A DNA stretch of 41,390 nt from Cochliopodium minus (GCA_024220525.1 JAMYWO010000073.1:48045-89434); one strand, 5' to 3'; shown: positions 24,132 through 36,496, numbered from the stretch's first letter. The notes: generated by a model from the sequence alone, not told the origin. Numbers and translations are program-made.

Positions 24132-25753
24132 TTAATTTTGTTTGACAATGCTAGTCATTTTTTCTAACAATTCTTCCTTTATCTCGATGAAAGCCAAATG
24201 TCCTACTCCTTTTAAAACATCAATTTTAGCTGTTGGCATAGCGTTTTCGAACAAGGCCTTGTTTCTCATTGGAATCACGTTGTCATTTTCTGCCATGAAA
24301 ATATGAATAGGGAATTTGTTTTTCTGGCAATATTGTCCAACTAAAATTAAAGTTTTATAATTATTCAAAAATTATTTCAAAAAAAAATTGAAAAATGAAA
24401 CCTTTTTTGTATGAACTTTCCATTTCCCCCAAAGGATAATGTTTCAAAACACTCAAAGCAGATTGAAGAAAACTAGGGTTATGTTCACACAAATAATTTT
24501 TGGAATCTCTAACCATCTCTATCATCTTTGGTGAAAAGTAAATAAAAATTAAAAAATAAATAAATAAATATACTTTGATGTTTCTCTTGATGCTTTCTTC
24601 AGTGAATCCAGTCATCACGTTCTTCTCAAAAATTTTAGGAGCGATTATGGGAAAGAGAAAGTCACCAACATAAGGGATATGGAGGAGATTTGCAATCAAT
24701 GGTTTGTTAACCTAATCATTTCCAAAATTAAAATATTTGAATATAAATTCAAAAAAAATTACGGGCATTCCTGCTGGAACTAACAATATTGCACCTGAAA
24801 CAGTTTCAGGGTGAACACCTTTTTTCAAAAAAATTATTTTTATTATTTTATTATTAGAATTTTATATTGTGCATATTATCTTTTCTTTTTTTAAAGGAAA
24901 AAATATTACTTAAATAATGTGTAACCAAAGCACCTCCCATACTAAAATAGGAATTTTTAAAATTTAAAGTTTAAGAAAATGGAAATGACCTTTGTCCGCA
25001 AAGCCATACGTTCTTGTGTTGCACCACTTTGGTAATTAATTCGTACAACTGATTTGTCATCAATTCTGCATTGTATTTCACGTCTGGTGCGCTGCTGAAA
25101 CCTGACCCGTAATGATCGTAAGTGAGCACTCCAAAACTTTTTAAGAAAATAAAAATCAAAATATATATGAAATTTTTATTAACTTTATCGAGCAAAGAAT
25201 CACATCGAAATTGTAAACAAAAATTCAAATATTTCTCTTTCCAATAAAGATATGTTATTCTGTGGACATATTATATAATGAGCATCCCAAAAATTTTTTT
25301 TTCTTGTAAAATCATTGAATGCATTTTAAAGATAAAGTGGTTTCATCAAATAGTAAATCACATTTATAAACAGATTTAAAAGAATGACTGAGGAAAGATA
25401 TTTTTTATAAAAAATAATGGATCATAATTGTTTCTCATATTTTGGGATTATATTTTTCTGAATTACCCATTATCGCTCAATCCATCAACATAAAATTGAA
25501 ATGTCCTCGAAGATGCAGAAAAACCATGCACTAAAACAATGACACTATCTCCCTTCTTCTTTGGTTCTTTATAGATGTAATGGGTCTCCCCGAAACTCAA
25601 CTGGATGAACTCTCCAGGAGGCTTATAGAATTTCTCATTAGTGATATTCGCCGTTTTGGATCTTGGCAAGGCTCCTCCATTCATTTTGAAGAGAAGGGAA
25701 TAGATTTTGGGAGAGATGATAAATGCAAGAATGATCAAAAACAAATAAAGCAT
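24132..25753 (-). CDS. Membrane-anchored alpha/beta-hydrolase, ABHD6/monoacylglycerol-lipase-like
   Basis: Seven exons, 25753-25467, 25136-24990, 24941-24910, 24818-24763, 24711-24574, 24525-24402 and 24340-24132, sum to 330 residues in frame. The N-terminus (MLYLFLIILAFIISPKIYSL) is a signal anchor, as in ABHD6 (337 residues). The fold's landmarks are all present: oxyanion VHGFSAS, strand YDHYGSGFS, nucleophile elbow GQSMGG with Ser145 (its codon split by an intron), acid Asp281 in AENDNVIP, and His309 in KGVGHLAF. It probably hydrolyses lipid esters such as monoacylglycerol at the membrane surface. The substrate is inferred from family only. Confidence 0.85.
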
Positions 25754-25895
25754 CTCAATTTTATTTTTTTATTTTAAATTGTTTGAACATGGATCAAGAT
25801 TTTATAAAATAAAAATTTTTAATTTTGTTTTTAAAAAGAGAATACAAAAAAGTTTTTAAAAAAAATGAGAAAAGAAAAACAAGAAGGAAAATTCC

Positions 25896-28800
25896 TTATT
25901 TGACATTCATCTCGTAGTTTTTGGCATATTCCAAGGCCCTGGCTTTGTTGATTGCTCTGGAAACGAGTATGGTGAGAGAAGTGATGACTGCCAACCCAAA
26001 AAACGACTATTTTTATATTAAAAATAAAGAAAAATTAAAATCGAGTTTAAATTATTCAAAGAATTTTTTTAAATTATTTAAAAAAAAATTTTTACACCCA
26101 AAACAATGGCAGCTATGATACCACCAGACAAAGTGCTTTCTTTCTTTCCACACTTGTTGTTGAGCTGCAAAGTGACAGACAAAGAAGACTGAGACTGAGA
26201 AGGAACAACAGCGTACTCACAACTTTGCTGACTCTGCACCGAGACCGTCACAGAACCACTAGAGTTAGTGTAACTCATGACAGGAATGACAACAAAAGAA
26301 GTGGAATTACCATTAGTAGAATCATTAGAAGCTAATCTCCTTGAAGACTTTGGAAATAACGAAAAATCGAGCTGTTCGGTTATCAGGAAGACGAGATTTC
26401 CGTCTAATGTTGCGTAGGAGGTGATGTTGATGATGGGGAGGTTGGAGGTGAAGAGGTTTTTGAGGAAGGCGTTGTTGAGGTGGATGTAAATCGTGTGGTT
26501 GGAGTCGACGATCACGAGCGAGTTGATCTGCACTTTGTCGTATGCAATGGTGCTGTTTTCCACGAGGACGGGGATGGTCAAGTTGTCTGAATCGACCCAA
26601 ACTCCATTATTGCAAATGTAGGCACCTTTAAAAAGAATCGGATTGTTTAAATAAGATTATCAAAAATGAAATTAACGGTATAAAAAAATTATGTACCTAA
26701 AGGAGCAGATTGAGAGTTGCAAGTACATTCAGCACTGTTAGAGCAACCATTCTTGATGGTCAAATCGACAAAAGTAGGCTGAGTATTGACAGTGAAGGAG
26801 GATTGGCCAATGCTAGAAGACAAAACGACAGGGGAGTTGGTCATGTTTTCAGAGGAGATCAATCGGATGGTGTTTGTCTGGAGGGAAGAAGAAGTGGAGC
26901 TGGAATAGTAAATAGGCAAGATGGAAGAATAATTGGAAGTCTGGCTGAAAGTATTGGTGGATCCACTTGAATCGTACCAAGAAACTCCGCGAGCAGCCAA
27001 AAATGGCTTTGAATAAGTTTTGCTGCTGTCAAAAAAAGGGAGGAAGTTCCCCTCTGAAAAAATGATTTGATCAGCAAGAATGTTGTTGCTTAGTTGTCCC
27101 AAAAAAGATTTATCTATTAACAGTGTGCTTTTGAAGATCGCGTCGACATTTTTGAAGCCGAAGCCAGAGGAGACCATTTTTGCTGGTTTGTTGAATGTGA
27201 TTTGCGCTTTGGAGTCGCCGTAGAACGCCTGGAGAGAAGTAAGAGGAGCCTTATAAATTGTTGATATACTTGCGTTGAAGATTTTGCAAACTTGTTTGTT
27301 CAGAGTTGTGTCAAAGCCTATTTTGAATGGTGTATCCATCACAACCTATTAATTTGAAAAAAAAAAGTTTATAAAAATCAATGTTGAATTCGATAAAAAT
27401 AAATAGAAATTACATTTCCGACTATTTTAGTTAATAAAAGACCATTTAAATTAAAGGTTCCCGTTCCATTTATAATTGTATTATCTAGCGTTAGCCCTTG
27501 GAAAGACATGAAGAAGACAAGAAGGTTCGAGCTTGTTGTCATGATTCCTTTGATCTTTGTGGGTCCTTTTTGGTAAAGAAACTGTCCATTAATAATGAGG
27601 CTATCGTTGGAATAAATGAATCCAAAAGCAACTTGGTTGGGAATTTGTGATCCAATGAACAAAATACCAACAGAAGACATAAATCCTGTCATGTTGAATA
27701 AACGTTTTCTGTTTTAAAAAAGAAATGTAAATAAAAGTAAATGAAAGTAAATGAAAAATTACAGATAATCAATTTGCAAAGATCCAAGGATCCTCAAGTT
27801 AGAATCTGAATAAAATATGGGGTAAGAAGTCAAGTTGGAAAAGAGAAAGGTAAATTCAGCAGTTCTGATGGTAGTGAGAGCGCTGAACAAGTTTCCTATG
27901 GCAAATGTGCCGTCACTTCGGAAATCTCCGGAAATTCCCCATATACCACGATCGATCAAGATGGATCCGACACAAGATGTGTTACCGAACATGACGGACT
28001 CCAATGAGTTAACGATTAATTTTCCATTCATAACTATATTTCCAGTAGCAAAAGAAAGAGTGGTGTTAAGTGTAATATTATTCTTGTTGAATAAATCTGT
28101 TGTAATATTCAAAAGAGAATTGGTTGTAAGAACTCCTTGGAAAAATGTGTTCAATGCATTGGATGAAAGAAACCCACTAAAATTGAAATTGTTGGTTGCA
28201 ATAAGTTGTCTACTTGTGAGCAAAAAGTTTCCAGTGGCAGACATATCTCCGAATGTGAGGAAGCTGTTAAAGGAACTGAAAATTACAGAGACGTCAATAA
28301 CCCTCGAATTTATAAATTTCTTGATTGAAGCAGTGTTGAAAATTTCCCCATTCAAAAAGAACAAACCAAAGTTACTCATAGAAAAGGCAGTGTCAGAGGT
28401 AAACTGGAACTTGTCAAAAGTAATATTTCCTGATCCAACAAGTGTTCCATTGAAAACGGTTTGAAAAATGTTGAAAGAAATTAGAGTCAAAGGGGAAGTA
28501 ATTATCGTCCCGTTGATTGACTCGATACGGTTGGGAGATAAAACGAAAGATCCAGTTGTGTTAATTGCACCACTAAAAAAAAGAGTAGTGAAAGTGTTTA
28601 AATTGGTATCTAAGAAAAAATCTCCGCTTTGTTGGATTTTTTTGACTGTATCAACAATAACAGTAGAGTTTAAGGAACCAACGAGTATCCAATACTGACC
28701 GTTTAAATTTAAAGAAGAAGAAGAGAAAAGTTGAGTAGAACTCATGTTAAATATTCCTGTGTTGGTAATAGTACCATTGAAAAAAGTTTGCAAAATATTG

Positions 28801-31096
28801 AAAGAGATAAGACCAGTGTGCGATAGAGATCCATCGGCATAAAGAGAGTTAGGTAATAATCTAAAATCGTTCCCGTTAAATTTTATATCCCCACCAAAAT
28901 AGACAGAATCAAATGGCAATAATGATGTGTTATAGTAGAAATTAGAAGTGTCATAGTAGTAAGAAGCAGTACCGTTGCTGAAAAGAGTGGCATTTACTGA
29001 AAAAAGGGTGGCTCCAGTCATTACAAAGTTGGCAGTACTTTTAATAGAGTTGTCCGAGATGTTCACGAATCCATTGTAAGCAGTTAAAGAAGAAGTTAGG
29101 AACAAGAAGTTAGGATAAAAGAGGAGTGTATTTGGTATGGACAGATATCCATTTGAAGAAAAGGCAGTGGTAGAAATACTGAGATTTTTGGTGGACACTA
29201 TGTTTCCTGTCATTGAAACTTGGAGAAAGTTGATATTGAGCTGACCATTTGTAATGTTCAATAAACCGCTTGAATAGAGAGAGTTATTCTGAAAACCGAA
29301 GCTTCCACTGGAAACAATAGTACCAGATAGATAATTTTGGAAGAAGTTAGCATTGATATATCCATTTAGGTTGAAGTTACCGCTTGAAGTGAGGATATTA
29401 TTTTGAATTGTCAAATTTCCATTATAAGTCAAGTTTCCATTTACATAAAATTTGTTATCAAAGTTGACACCCCAATTTGTAATGTTTAAACTACCACTAC
29501 TGCTGATAGCAGTACTCTGAACACTAACACTCCCAGAAGAAGCAATATTGTTTCCAATTATAGTGTCTAGTAGAACTGATTTGTATTGAATGCTACCAAT
29601 AGTAACTGAACCGTACCAATTTAAGGTTTGGTTTAATACTGACAAGCCTCCATTTTGAAGGGTAGCACGTTTGAGAGAAGGGGAATTATTTGAGATTGAA
29701 ATGTTATAGAAATTCATGAAATTTGGAGAATTGAAGATATAAAGATAATCAGAAGTGAATGTACCCACAATCAATACTTGGACAACACTTGCAGAAAAAG
29801 ATCCTCCCTTTAAACTAAATTTATCTGCGGCAATAGGTATGGTAGAAATATTTGAAAACTTGAGTTCTCCTGTCACATCCGCACTAATACGATCAAACAA
29901 AAATGAAATGATACCATTTGACATAGAAAAATTGGTGTTGATAGTGTAAGCCAGATATGCAACAGAAAGAAGATCAGATGAAACAAAAGTTGAGGTGTTG
30001 AAGGTAACAACTAAACCTGAAAGAGAAAAAACACCAGATGGCATAGAAAACCTTCCTGTAGACTTGAAAATTGGTGCTAAAAATCCTCCAGAAGCAGTAT
30101 ACACAAGAATCTGGTTGTTGGCTTGAATGTTCCCATTAAATGTGACATTGTATGCGTCTGGAATTCTGATCTCTCCATTAAAGTTGAAGGTACCATTTTG
30201 GAGGTTTAGAACACCTGTGGTAAAGCTACCTGAGCAATTAAACACTCCATTTATGATCAAAGGGAAGGCGATCAATTGCATTGATTTTGAAAATGATCCC
30301 AAAATATTTAGTCCATTTATATTTGTTGTTTCAAAGATTGATTGGGTGATACTGATTGGGGATGATATTGTGGAAGATATAAATTCCAATTTGGTATTTA
30401 CAGTGAGGTTGGTTGGATTGGATGAGATGATTGATCCTCTGAATGATGTCAAAGGGCTATCAAATAATCCTTTGGTTATTGTTGTGGATGCATTGCATGT
30501 AAAGGAATTAAATATCATGGATCCTGTTCCAGATGCTGTAATTTGGCATGCATTGCAAGAAAAATTGCTAAATGTGGCCTATTTATAAAAAAAATATTAA
30601 TTTGAATAAAATTTTTTATCGGAATATAAAAATAATATTCTCTTACGTTAAAATTATTAAGCTTGAATGTTGCTGATGGTGTTGGATTAGTTGTATATAA
30701 CGGAATATTGAATGCATAATGATCATTCAAAGTTAATGTAAAATTATCATCGAATTGGATGGATGGCACATTCAATGCGCTGGTTGATGATGTGATTAAC
30801 AATCCCGAATTGGCAGGAAAATTGAGATAAAGAGCATTAAAATTGGAATTGCTATCCAATACAAGAATACATCTTGTGCATAAATCAAGTCCAGAAGTGG
30901 TAATGTTGAATATTGTTGAGAAGTTTACAAATATATAATAGGTTTGGGTAGCATTATTAATATTAATCAATTGAGTTGAAGATGTTAAGCTTGATAGTGT
31001 AACATTCCCAGTGACATCCATTATTATTGCATTTGATAGATATGGGTTGTAAATTAATACAAATGCTGTGATGATCAAATAAACAAAAGACCTCAT
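25896..31096 (-). CDS. Giant Asn-rich, beta-repeat cell-surface protein with C-terminal transmembrane helix
   Basis: Six exons, 31096-30647, 30578-27763 (2816 nt), 27708-27414, 27345-26697, 26625-26096 and 26006-25896, sum to 1616 residues in frame. It has a signal peptide (MRSFVYLIITAFVLIYNPYL) and a C-terminal transmembrane helix at about 1571-1596 (GGIIAAIVLG|SFFGLAVITS) whose codons are split by the last intron. A short basic cytosolic tail follows. The large exon encodes irregular repeats of roughly 25-45 residues with the pattern GxxxFNGTIxxTGxFxxSxxxLxSSxxLNLNG, dense in Asn-x-Ser/Thr sequons. This looks like a beta-solenoid or adhesin-type ectodomain. Cysteines are confined to the two ends. 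A surface adhesion or phagocytic role is inference. I recognise no named family. Confidence 0.75.
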
Positions 31097-32013
31097 CTAA
31101 ATATTTTTTTTTGAATTTATTAAATTCGGATACAAAGATCAAATCCACTATTTTCCATTTTAAAAAAATATTTCATTAATCGAGAATTTGACAAAGAAAG
31201 AGAATTTTCTGGGAGATAAAAATATTTTGGAGCAATCCATTCGTCTTAAATTTGAAGTATTTCTTATCAAAATTTAATTTTTGTAATGAGAAATATTATA
31301 TAAGAAAAAAATATAATGATCATCGTCAAAAATTATCAGAGAAAATAATGATATTTCTATCAAAAAAAGAAAATTAATTGAAAAATAATTAAATATTCAT
31401 TGAGCTATTTATTTCTCCCAAACTTTATGTTCCTATTAAAATTAGCAAAGAATGTTTTTATCTGCTCTTCCACCATCATTTTTTTAAATATCTCAAATTT
31501 ATTTATTATTTGAAATTTTTTATTCTTAATTTGCTTCAATTTTGAGAAATAATAACACAATTTGAGTATTAATTTTCATATTCATTGCATTATATAGAGA
31601 GGAGAATGAGAATATTTGGGAAAATTTAATTTTATTGATTCAATATTAATTTTAATACGCTATCTCCAGAGTGAGAAGATTTGAAGAATATCTGAATGGA
31701 CCATTGTTAATTAAACCTAAAATTATAAAATATTTTAAAAAAATGGCAAAGGTTTCCCATGCATTCATCGTCAAAAAAAAAATCAAAGAGTATTCCTTTT
31801 CTCTGGCCATTTCTGATCATAGTATAAGATTTCTCTAAGATCCCAAAAAATACGATGAATGCATGAACAATTTCATTTTTTATTTTATAATTTTTAACGA
31901 TGATCATTATATTTTTTTCTTATATAATATTTCTCAATTGTAGTCACCTATTTTTCCTTGAAAATATAAATTAAGAAAAATCAGAAATTTTGAAAAGTTT
32001 ATTGATATGTATA
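31097..32013. other. Intergenic region holding an inverted-repeat element
   Basis: This region lies between the start of the surface-protein gene and the 3' end of an F-box gene. Most of it is the 652-bp inverted-repeat element described separately. I see no credible coding exon in the remainder. A 66-codon minus-strand frame at 31707-31907 lies within the element and has chance-like composition. Confidence 0.6.
31286..31937. mobile_element. MITE-like element with 50-bp terminal inverted repeats
   Basis: Bases 31287-31336 are repeated in inverted orientation at 31887-31936. The outer 40 bases are identical (starting TGAGAAATATTATATAAG), then there is one mismatch and nine more matches. The 5-base sequence TTGTA directly flanks both sides (31281-31285 and 31938-31942), as expected of a target-site duplication. 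No transposase is encoded in the 550-base interior. A second inverted repeat, CATGCATTCATCGT, lies inside (31758-31771 and 31852-31865). A non-autonomous DNA transposon is the simplest reading. A long hairpin RNA locus is an alternative. Confidence 0.6.
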
Positions 32014-33008
32014 TTATATATGAATATTTTCTTTATTGATCTTGTTAGGCAACTCTTTTAATACTGAAACTCTCCTCCCAATCACGGACTGAGTTTTTGT
32101 GTACAAGCTGATGTAAAAACGGAGTTGAACTTTCTTCTTGGGCAAAATATGATGTTCTATCTTAAAAAATGCATTGGAAGTTTGATTGTAAAAACAAACA
32201 AATTTATTGGTGACTAGAATTTTAATTCTGTTGAATTCCTTTGTCTTTAAGTTGAGATGTCTTGGATTAGATCTTTTTACGAAAATTAACTTTACACAAT
32301 TAAATTTTTAAAGTTTACAATCCTATTCCCCTTTGACCATCATGTAACTTGCCAAATAATTTAATAAATAATTTAAATTAATCAAAAAAAAAATATCACC
32401 CATTCATTATTTTTGCTTGCAATAAAATAAAAAATTTATAAAACAACAAAAAATGTAGGTTTTTTTTTTTACTTATTTTCGAAACATATTCCCATTCCAG
32501 ATAAATTTGCTCCTAAAGCACTTTTGTCATAAAAAAAATCGAACACCAACATGCAATTAGGTTGATCCTTGTCCAACAAAAAACTGAATTTAGTAAAAAT
32601 AGTGGCTATTCCCATGTTTTTGTGTTTGACAAGATTCTTTTTGAAAACAAATCTTTTTGAAGACAATTCATTATCCCATATTAACAATGAATCTAATTTA
32701 CCAAAGTGAAATTAGCTATATAATCATTATATAAACATTATATTCAATACATCATTCAAAGAATAAAATTAACCCCAATATTTACCTACATATGCTTCTT
32801 TGATTGTCTTCTTGTTTTGTATAATTATTCCCATTTTAGCTGTGATTACTTGCCAATAATTATCCGAGCAGAGGAGGAAGTATAATTGCTTGGATGCTAA
32901 AGATACGTTTAAATAATCTTTGAGAGGGAGAAGTAGGATTATTTTGAGGATTACTGGATTAGGAAGCAGGATTTGTTGGATATATTTTCTTGATATTTTG
33001 TTTCCCAT
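32014..33008 (-). CDS. F-box protein with SPRY-like C-terminal domain and N-myristoylation-type start (paralog A)
   Basis: Five exons, 33008-32774, 32692-32473, 32415-32400 (16 nt), 32347-32319 (29 nt) and 32272-32014, sum to 252 residues in frame. It starts MGNKIS, which fits the N-myristoylation consensus MGxxxS. An F-box-like helix bundle follows at about 14-55 (NPVILKIILLLPLKDYLNVSLASKQLYFL). The C-terminal part is a beta-rich domain (LVFDFF, LSGMGICFE, IKILVTNKFVCFYN, VQLRFYISLY) that looks SPRY-like, probably for substrate choice by an SCF ubiquitin ligase. Assignment of the small exons rests on phase and on matching the neighbouring paralog exon for exon. Confidence 0.72.
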
Positions 33009-33131
33009 CTCAATTCAATTTCGAGAACAATTTTTTTTTATAATTATATGATTATTAAGATAATTTAAATTAAAATTATCAAAACAACAAAATTTGCCAA
33101 CTGAAAAATTTTAGTGAACAAATTTATTTAT

Positions 33132-34558
33132 TCACAAATTTTTCATGTAATCATTCGTGATGGAATCTGGTAAATCATCAATTTTCTTTATCCTTTTTGC
33201 GAGTGCATAATGATGGGAATTGTAAATGAGTACATAAAATCTCACAGTTTTCCCGCTGATGCACTGATGATAGGCCATGGAAATCTCGTTCCGTTCGGTA
33301 TTGTAAATATAAACTTCAGGTTTTTTAGTGACTAAAATCTGTGAAAATAAAATAAATATTAAAAAAATAGATTATTTCTTTTAATTAATATTATTTTTTT
33401 TTTTGTAAGACCTTCATTTCACATACTTTTTCGTTAGTCAAACCCAAGGAATCTCCATATCTTCCCCAACCAACTTTCCCATTATGAAGCTTAAAAATAA
33501 CAATAAAAAAATTGAAAAATGAAAATTAATTAAAAAATAACAAACAAAAAACAAAAATTACCCACTTATCAGTTGGACTAACTAATATTTAAATTTGAGA
33601 ATTTTTAAAAAATTTTGTTTTTACCATCCTTCCACAGCTATGCCACAAGCCACCAGTTCCCCTCCTATCTCTCCTCTTACTATTTTTATGTCGAAAACGA
33701 ACAAAAAATTCTGCTCTCCTGTGATGAAGCTTTTTTTAGTCAATGCAGTACGGATCTCAAATCCTTGGGTACATCTAAATTCGTTTGATTTGAAGATAAT
33801 ACCTTTGAATATTAGAATTAAATTTAAACATTAAAAAAAAATTATTAATAAAAATAAAAAAATTAAATTAATAAAAAAACAATGAAAAAATAAAAATAAA
33901 TCTATTTTTTTGGTGAAAAATTGTTTCTAAAATTAATTTTTCAAAAATATGTTTACTTTTGTTAGATATCTTCTCATCCCAGATGTTCAAAGAATCGATA
34001 TAGATTTCCTTGTAGGTGAGAAAAGTCTTGAGTAACTCATCTATCGCCTTATTGTCATAACCCAACCACTCTATCAGGTAATGCCTCCAGAACTTGTTGT
34101 CGTTTTTGATTATGAAGTAGAATTGCTTGCAACAAAGTGAGATGTTGAGTATCTCTCGATGTGGGAGCATAGTGATGATCGAGATGATTAGGGGCGTAGG
34201 AATATTTAATTGCCTCTCATATTCTTCGCTGATTTCTTTTTTCTCTTTCAATAATTTCTCCATCATATTACTTATCTTCTTCATTGGTTGAGTTTTTGAT
34301 TCTTCCTTTTATGAAAAAATAATAATTTACTTATATATTGTATATTTCAATCGATAGTGATATTTCAATTTACACTATATTATTTGAATTATCAAAGATC
34401 ATATCAGTGATTATAATAAATTTTTTCTCATTTACCAATGGTTTTTCTTTCTCTCTGGATTCTTTTGAATTTTCTTCATCAGATGAAATCTCCTTAGGAG
34501 AGTTTAGTTTTTTATTGAAACTATCCTTTTCCTCTATCTTTGATATCTTGGTTCCCAT
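33132..34558 (-). CDS. F-box protein with SPRY-like C-terminal domain and N-myristoylation-type start (paralog B)
   Basis: Six exons, 34558-34376, 34305-33957, 33802-33625, 33577-33562 (16 nt), 33489-33412 and 33338-33132, sum to 336 residues in frame. It begins MGTKIS like paralog A, then has a Ser/Glu/Lys-rich linker encoded by an extra first exon. The F-box-like segment is at about 90-130 (IPTPLIISIITMLPHREILNISLCCKQFYFI). The C-terminal beta domain aligns with paralog A: VGWGRYGDSLGLTN, then EMKILVTKKPEVYIYN against RIKILVTNKFVCFYN. The two genes lie head to tail 123 bases apart, so this is a tandem duplication with strong divergence. Likely an SCF substrate adaptor at membranes. Confidence 0.75.
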
Positions 34559-34600
34559 TTTGGAAATACAAAAAGGTATTAGTTCAAATCTTCAATTTTT

Positions 34601-36496
34601 TTAATTTAATTTTCTCAATTCGTCTTCTAGTTGAATAATTGTCTCTTTTAACAGATGATTTTCAAATGATAAAGAGTTTTTGGCATTAACTAGATCTGAG
34701 ATCTGCTTGTTCTTGACTTGCAAAGTACTAAAGAACAAAGATTCCTTCTCTAAGTCAGTTTGAGAAATAGGAAACAAAAAATAGCAGACAATATAATCAA
34801 TGATATCAAACAGGACATATTTAGGCACCTTGAACTTCTTTGCTTTACAACTAAGCAAAAAAATCAATACAATGTGTTGAATGTCAATGGAAAAACAAGA
34901 GTGGAGATCTTGAGTCCAAATGTTTCTTTTGTTATCAATTCTGTCAAAAAAATCTTTGTGGAAAGAGGGAATTTTTTGAATCAAAAGGGATTTAGCAGAT
35001 TTCCCGTAATAATCCACAAAATCAAAATTTCCCTGGTAACAAAGACAAAGAATCATGATCCTCTTGAATTTATCAACATCTACTTTGTTGTATAGAAATA
35101 TAATCTCGTTGGCAAAGCTAAACAACGGAGTTCGGTTGTCCACTATCTCGTTTAAGGAGCAGCCTTTTTCCAACAAGTATTTTATTATTTCGAAAGAATT
35201 ATTGTACAATATTGAAACTGAGTGAAGAGGATTTTTTTCTAATAAAAAAAACATTTATTTAAAGGACAATGATAATTTGTTAAAAAAAAAAAAAATTATA
35301 CGTTTTTGTATTTCAATTTTGAGTTACTCATTGAGATACCTAATAAGATCCAAACCACATTTCCCTCTAATTGCCCAATCGATTGCGTTTTTTCCCTGAT
35401 GATCCATTATACTGGTGTTTATGTTTTCAAAACTCATTAAATATTTTAATGTTTCTTTTTTACATGATTTCTCCAAGGCAGATTTTAAAAAAATCATCAT
35501 ATACTTTGTTTAGGTTAAACAAACTAATTTTTTAAAGTTATTTTAATAGTTTATCATTTTTCTAACCTTTTCAAATCCTTTCATTTTATCCATGAAGTAT
35601 TTTAAAATCTCAGGGTTTTCATTTCCCAAACTCAACTGTATAGGAGCGTACTCTCTATTCCCAAAATTCATAGACTCCTTACGATCTTCGTATAGATACT
35701 TTGTGACGTCCAAGTTTAGATTTCTCATAAAGGCCAACATATAAGGTGAATTATTCAATTTATTGAAATCATCTAAAGAACAACCTTTTCCATCCACTAA
35801 ATATCTTATTAAATGATGATCAGATTAATATGGTAATAGAGAAACTTATCTTCATTTTCATTTTTTATGTTATTTTTTTATGTTTTATTGAAAATTTTTT
35901 TGTGAGAATTTAATCTGCTCCATATAATTTGGATCAATTTTTATATCTCAACATAAGATACTATATAATTGATGAATGAGATCCAAATAATCATATTATC
36001 ATTTGTATATGTTGATCTTATCTTCATTGATCATTTTTACAAACAAATTTTCATTCAAAAATTAAACATCCAACCTGATAACTTCCAATTTGTTAAATAG
36101 ACATGCAAAATGCAAAACAGTATTGTTTGCCTCATTCTTTTCTCTAAGATTACATCCCTCAGTATAAAAATGGTGTGTTTCCTCCTTTGAATTGCACATT
36201 GGGGTCATTTTCTTCTTCGCTTAAGTGTTCAATCATCTCCTCAATGTTATCAATAATCGCCAATGCAAATTCTTCATCGCCTAATTCCTCTTCAAAACAT
36301 AAATTACATTATTATATTATAATAATAATATTATCTTTAAAGAAGATCAATATATTGATCCATTATTCTAATAGAAGTAATTCCATTTTTATAAAAAATT
36401 TTTTATTTGAATGATAATTGAAATAGAACCAATATCCCAAGATGTCATATCACATATCTTTTCCTTATAATTTTTTATTTGTTGAAGTTTATCCAT
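34601..36496 (-). CDS. Ankyrin-repeat-like protein, frame broken at two points
   Basis: Exons 36496-36430, 36289-36075, 35804-35567, 35503-35340 and 35238-34601 encode ankyrin-like units such as NNTVLHFACLFNKLEVI, RYLVDGKGCSLDD, NEYAPIQLSLGN-like and GKNAIDWAIRGKCGLDLIR, plus FEIIKYLLEKGCSLNEI. A coiled-coil C-terminus follows (SLSFENHLLKETIIQLEDELRKL). The frame breaks by one base inside exon 2 (near a T5 run around 36165-36170) and again at the junction to the last exon, which opens with A7. Both sites are homopolymers where removing one base restores the frame, so assembly error is as likely as real decay. The function is unknown beyond protein binding. Confidence 0.55.

Noticed and set aside
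27835-28464. Plus-strand open frame of 209 codons (and a similar one at 30127-30588)
   Set aside because: These lie opposite the long repetitive exon of the minus-strand surface protein. The minus frame has the signal peptide, sequons and correct splice phases; the plus frames have no domain and reflect antisense composition.
31707-31907. 66-codon frame inside the inverted-repeat element as a possible transposase fragment
   Set aside because: It is short, has no DDE-like or HTH pattern and is largely made of terminal inverted-repeat and low-complexity sequence.
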